This document shows, one piece after another, positions 50,571 through 64,000 of a stretch of DNA of 64,000 nucleotides. Within the stretch, counting starts at the first letter, position 1, and the number at the start of each line of letters is the position of its first letter. The notes below the pieces were generated by a model. The model was not told the DNA's origin, made no database searches, and saw only the letters and a list, made by a program, of their open reading frames with translations. Made by a program: the position numbers and the translations under genes. The stretch comes from Callorhinus ursinus. Its lineage: Eukaryota; Chordata; Mammalia; Carnivora; Otariidae. The stretch spans positions 2,420,074-2,484,073 of the forward strand of contig NW_020313168.1 of assembly GCF_003265705.1 (NCBI RefSeq), in the 5' to 3' direction.

Positions 50571-50842
50571 CGCCCAGCACCGAGGGCGTGGATGAGACCG
50601 TGGAGTCCCCGGGGTCCCCGTCGTTAACCGCTGCCCGCCGCCCGGGGACCCTGGCACGACGCGCTCAGCTTCTCCACTAGCAAACCACAGAGAATAAACC
50701 CCGTCGATCGATCGGTCCCTCCCCCTTAGGGAGTCACGGCTGCCCCGACCGCCTAGCCCCTAGTCGGAGCGGGCGCCGCAGGCCGTCCCCGCCCCGCCCC
50801 GCCCCGCCCTTCACTGGGACCCCCACAGGCCCCCGCCCCGTC

Positions 50843-51037
50843 CGCTCACCTCCGCGCACGCGCGCCCGGCCTGGGCCCCGCCCGCTCACCTCCGCGCACG
50901 CGCACCCAGCCCGCCTCCCTCTCCGACCCCCACTCCCCGCCGCGTTAGTCTCCGCGCACGCGCGCCCGGTCCGGCCCACCCCCCCCCCACCCCGCCCCTC
51001 CCCTCCTCACAGCTAGCCTCCGCGCACGCGCTCCGGC
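50843..51037. repeat. Four diverged copies of a CTCCGCGCACGCGC unit
   Basis: Copies at 50843-50870, 50883-50910, 50944-50970 and 51011-51037 share TCCGCGCACGCGC. The first two also share the flanking CGCTCACC. Spacing is 40, 60 and about 68 bases, so this is a degenerate tandem array and not a simple repeat. Confidence 0.8.
50853..51032. promoter_or_regulatory. GAA: Cluster of NRF1-type sites in the GAA promoter
   Basis: CGCGCACGCGCG (50853-50864), CGCGCACGCGCA (50893-50904) and CGCGCACGCGCG (50953-50964) fit YGCGCAYGCGCR; the fourth, ending CT (51021-51032), misses the last base. NRF1 binds such sites in CpG promoters (established). Occupancy here is inferred. Confidence 0.55.
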
Positions 51038-51155
51038 CCGCAGCGGCCGCCCGGCGCCAGGCGCTGGCAAGCACGCGCCAGAGGGGGCGGGGCGGACCGG
51101 GTGACAGGCCGCCCGCACAGGCGCCCTGGGCGAGGGTGTGCGTCTCCGGCCGTGC

Positions 51156-51170
51156 GCGCCCCCTGCTGGC
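51156..51170. promoter_or_regulatory. CTCF-type site between CCDC40 and GAA
   Basis: GCGCCCCCTGCTGGC is the reverse complement of the canonical CTCF core GCCAGCAGGGGGCGC. It lies in the roughly 400-base spacer between the CCDC40 poly(A) signal and the GAA exon 1 region. Confidence 0.6.
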
Positions 51171-51484
51171 GGGGCTTCACCGTCCCCGCGGGCCGCCCAG
51201 GCCCGGAGCCTGGGAGGAGGGCGAGCGGCGCGCACCTGCCGGGACGCGCGGGCAGGGCAGGGACTGGGCGCCGGCCTTGGGGCCTCCCCGACGGGGACCG
51301 CGGGCTCGCTCACTCCGTAGCCCGTCAGCCGAAGCCGCTCGGGAAGGGAAAGCGTCTTCGTACCCCGAAAAGCGGCGGCCGTGCGACGTGACCTGGCGCT
51401 TCGAGGGGCGCCTGCAGCCGCGAGGGTGCGGCGCGGGCGGGGCCCGTTTCTGACGCGCTGGCGGATAAAGACGCGTTTCTGCCG

Positions 51485-52047
51485 CATTCAGAAAAAATTT
51501 TATTTTTCTGCTGAAAAGTTTGAAAGTGAAATGGTTTTGTAGGCCCTTTCCCAGGATGGCGCGGAGAAGCCGCCAGGTGGCAGGTGCTCAGGACCGCCCC
51601 AGGGGATCACACGAGGGCTGAGAACGGCGCGGGGACAGCTGGGGAGGTGGTGCGTCCTCGGGGCGCCGGGCACCTCCCCGCTCTCCATCGGGCCCTCCTC
51701 CGGGACACCGCACACCGGACTCTGAAGCAGGACCGGGGCATAAGGAGGCGGCACCGTGGTCCCCTCTGGTCACTCTCAGGGAGGAGGCGGGCGCCTTCCC
51801 AAACCCCGAGCAAGTCCAGCGTGGGGGGGAAGACTCCCCGAAATGCCACCGGAATCGCTGGGAGTCGACTTGGTTGGAACGGGCGGGGGCTGAAAGAATC
51901 CGGATCTGCCGTGCGGGCCTCCCTGTTTCTCTAAACGGGCATCACTCTCTGAGGGTGCACGCGGCTTGATACACCGCATTCTGGTCTCTTCGACGGGGGG
52001 AAGGGGGGGAGGAGCCGGCCGTGGGAGGGGTGGGTCCAGGCTGCTCT
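51485..52047 (-). other. CCDC40: CCDC40 3' UTR
   Basis: About 560 bases between the TAG and the expected cleavage site just after the AATAAA at 51504-51499. Its end touches the GAA CpG island. Confidence 0.7.
51499..51504 (-). terminator. CCDC40: CCDC40 poly(A) signal (AATAAA)
   Basis: TTTATT on the plus strand reads AATAAA in the CCDC40 sense. It is the first good hexamer after the stop codon in the AT-rich patch at 51490-51540. Confidence 0.75.
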
Positions 52048-62652
<10,605 letters not shown>

Positions 62653-64000
62653 CTGCATTGGCAAAAGGAAACATGTCTGAACATTCTTTTCCCCTGGGGG
62701 GCCCTAAATGAGCTGGCTGGCCTATCATTTCCTTGAGCATCCGCCACAAGGTCCACCTCTCCTTCCTTCTAGTCTTTATACATATCACGCCCCCGCCACT
62801 GCCTTCTGCCCAGAACCAAAGACAGGATCACACTCGACACATATGTTTGTAAGGCACTTTTTAAGGAGCTCAATCTTGTCTGCTCCTGTCATTTTCAGTG
62901 GCCGTGTAATAGTCCCTTATACTTACAACCTAGGAAGCAAGTTGTGGTGGTTGTCAGCCTTCCTGCTTCCGTCCTGTCCCACAGTTATGACTTCAGTGCC
63001 CGGGGGCTGGCCTAGACAGCTGGTATGTTTTGGTGCAGGAAACGGATTCCTTCCTCTCTGGGCTTGCAGTCTATCACCGGTGTGTCTGTTCTAAGTAATG
63101 CTGTGGTTCAGCCTGTTCAAGTTCAACCTGTCTCTTTGCCAGGACCATCTGGGATAGCCGGGTCCTCACGGGGGCTCCCACCTTCCTCCTTGCCCCCTGT
63201 GCTTGCCGCCTTACGGGGGCTCCTGTTCCTAAGTCTCTTTGTGGCCACCAGATGGACAAGCCAGCCTCCCTGGACTCCCTCAGCTCTGCTCCTCGACTGT
63301 TCACTCTTACTGAGATACCCTGGCCTCTCCTGGGACGTCAGTTCTGCTCCAGCACTAACTTGTAGACCCATGGTTGACCCGTGCCTGCCCTCCCTCTGGA
63401 CCCCAGCTCCAGATCCCAGGGGGTTTCTTGAACAGTTTGGAAAAAGTGCCCCCTTTAAAGAGCTAGACTTGCATCTCTGGGGCAATCATAATGGACACAT
63501 TTGTGGGACGAAGATTCTTTACTGCCCTCCACTAGCCGTCAGTGGTAGTGTGTGTGCCGCTTGGCAGGGGTCGCTGGGGGCCTGGGGGTCTGGGGGCCCA
63601 CGGGTGCAGCCTGGCAGAAGGGCCGGCAGGTGACCTCACACACACCATGCTCCTTTTCTTCTCTGGTACTGTGCGGGCCTCTAGTTTTGCTCCCAGCAGG
63701 TAGTCTTGCCCCTACTTCCTGGGAAAAGGATGAGCGGGGTCCCCCAGCATCAGACAGGACCTCCCAAGGAGACCCGGCGAGTACAGTCTTGGCTCCAGCC
63801 CTGTCTCCCCACTTCCTTGCTATAACCAGGCCCGCAGCAAGCTGTCCTCCTCCCAGGTGTCCGGGAGGGATGGGGCGCCTCAGGCTGCTGGCCAGGGAGA
63901 CAGCAGCCCCGCCCTCCCGGAAGGACAGGTGAGCCCCCCCAGCTGTGTCAGCTGCGCCTCCTCCTGGCCCGTATCCACCTGCCAACAACGGCCATCAATC
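62653..64000. other. CCDC40 intron, no exon seen
   Basis: No further coiled-coil exon with acceptor and donor was found on the minus strand. The open frames on both strands here are Pro/Ser/Arg-rich and look accidental. Confidence 0.55.

Larger units (their letters stand above)
50740..51460 (-). promoter_or_regulatory. GAA: GAA CpG-rich promoter and non-coding exon 1 region
   Basis: Very GC- and CpG-rich block 2.7-3.4 kb upstream of the GAA ATG exon, the place where human GAA has its untranslated exon 1. It contains GGGCGG boxes, four CGCGCACGCGC units and two candidate minus-strand splice donors (GGAG|GTGAGC, exon ends at 50850 or 50890). Exon 1 itself cannot be delimited without transcript data. 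Confidence 0.7.

Noticed and set aside
51068..51090. Second CTCF-like motif (GCCAGAGGGGGCGG)
   Set aside because: One base short in the core spacing compared with the consensus; more likely an Sp1-type GC box.

Overview
The window is nuclear DNA from a mammal, most likely a non-dog, non-cat carnivoran of the arctoid group (bear, seal or mustelid type). The evidence is eleven copies of the carnivore tRNA-derived SINE with the GGGGCGCCTGGGTGGCTCAG head and AATAAAATCTT-type tail, together with L1, L2, MIR and MLT1-like fossils and multi-exon genes with consensus splice sites. Two runs of N are assembly gaps (100 bases in a GGAA microsatellite, 400 bases inside an L1).

Four protein-coding genes can be read exon by exon. 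They lie in the order and relative orientation of human 17q25.3 (CCDC40, GAA, EIF4A3, CARD14), here reversed. (1) CARD14, minus strand, positions 3470-6479: the first three coding exons (residues 1-225, CARD plus start of the coiled coil); the rest runs off the left edge. (2) EIF4A3, plus strand, 18644-29242: all 12 coding exons, 411 residues, with a CpG-island promoter around 17.9-18.9 kb. (3) GAA, minus strand, 48008 down to 35258: all 19 coding exons, 953 residues, with a CpG-rich promoter near 50.8-51.4 kb and poly(A) signal at 34724-34729. (4) CCDC40, minus strand, 62652 down to 52048: the last eight coding exons (479 residues), poly(A) signal at 51499-51504; the 5' part runs off the right edge. 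Every exon phase was checked by adding exon lengths; all junctions keep frame.

Layout: 1-6.5 kb CARD14 introns and exons; 6.5-17.9 kb repeat-rich interval (probably holding CARD14 untranslated exons that cannot be placed by eye); 17.9-29.45 kb EIF4A3; 29.45-34.7 kb a convergent 3'-to-3' spacer made mostly of old L1 sequence; 34.7-51.1 kb GAA; 51.1-51.5 kb a very short spacer between the CCDC40 3' end and the GAA promoter; 51.5-64 kb CCDC40.

The genes do unrelated jobs: NF-kB scaffold signalling in skin (CARD14), exon-junction-complex helicase (EIF4A3), lysosomal glycogen breakdown (GAA), and the axonemal 96-nm ruler (CCDC40). They are neighbours by conserved synteny and not a pathway. I found no novel gene system. 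The points most worth a second look are a GC-AG final intron in GAA, loss of one conserved GAA glycosylation sequon, a repeated NRF1-like / splice-donor unit in the GAA promoter, a textbook CTCF motif between CCDC40 and GAA, several nested repeat insertions with readable target-site duplications, and an apparent 30-kb gap in young SINEs around GAA.
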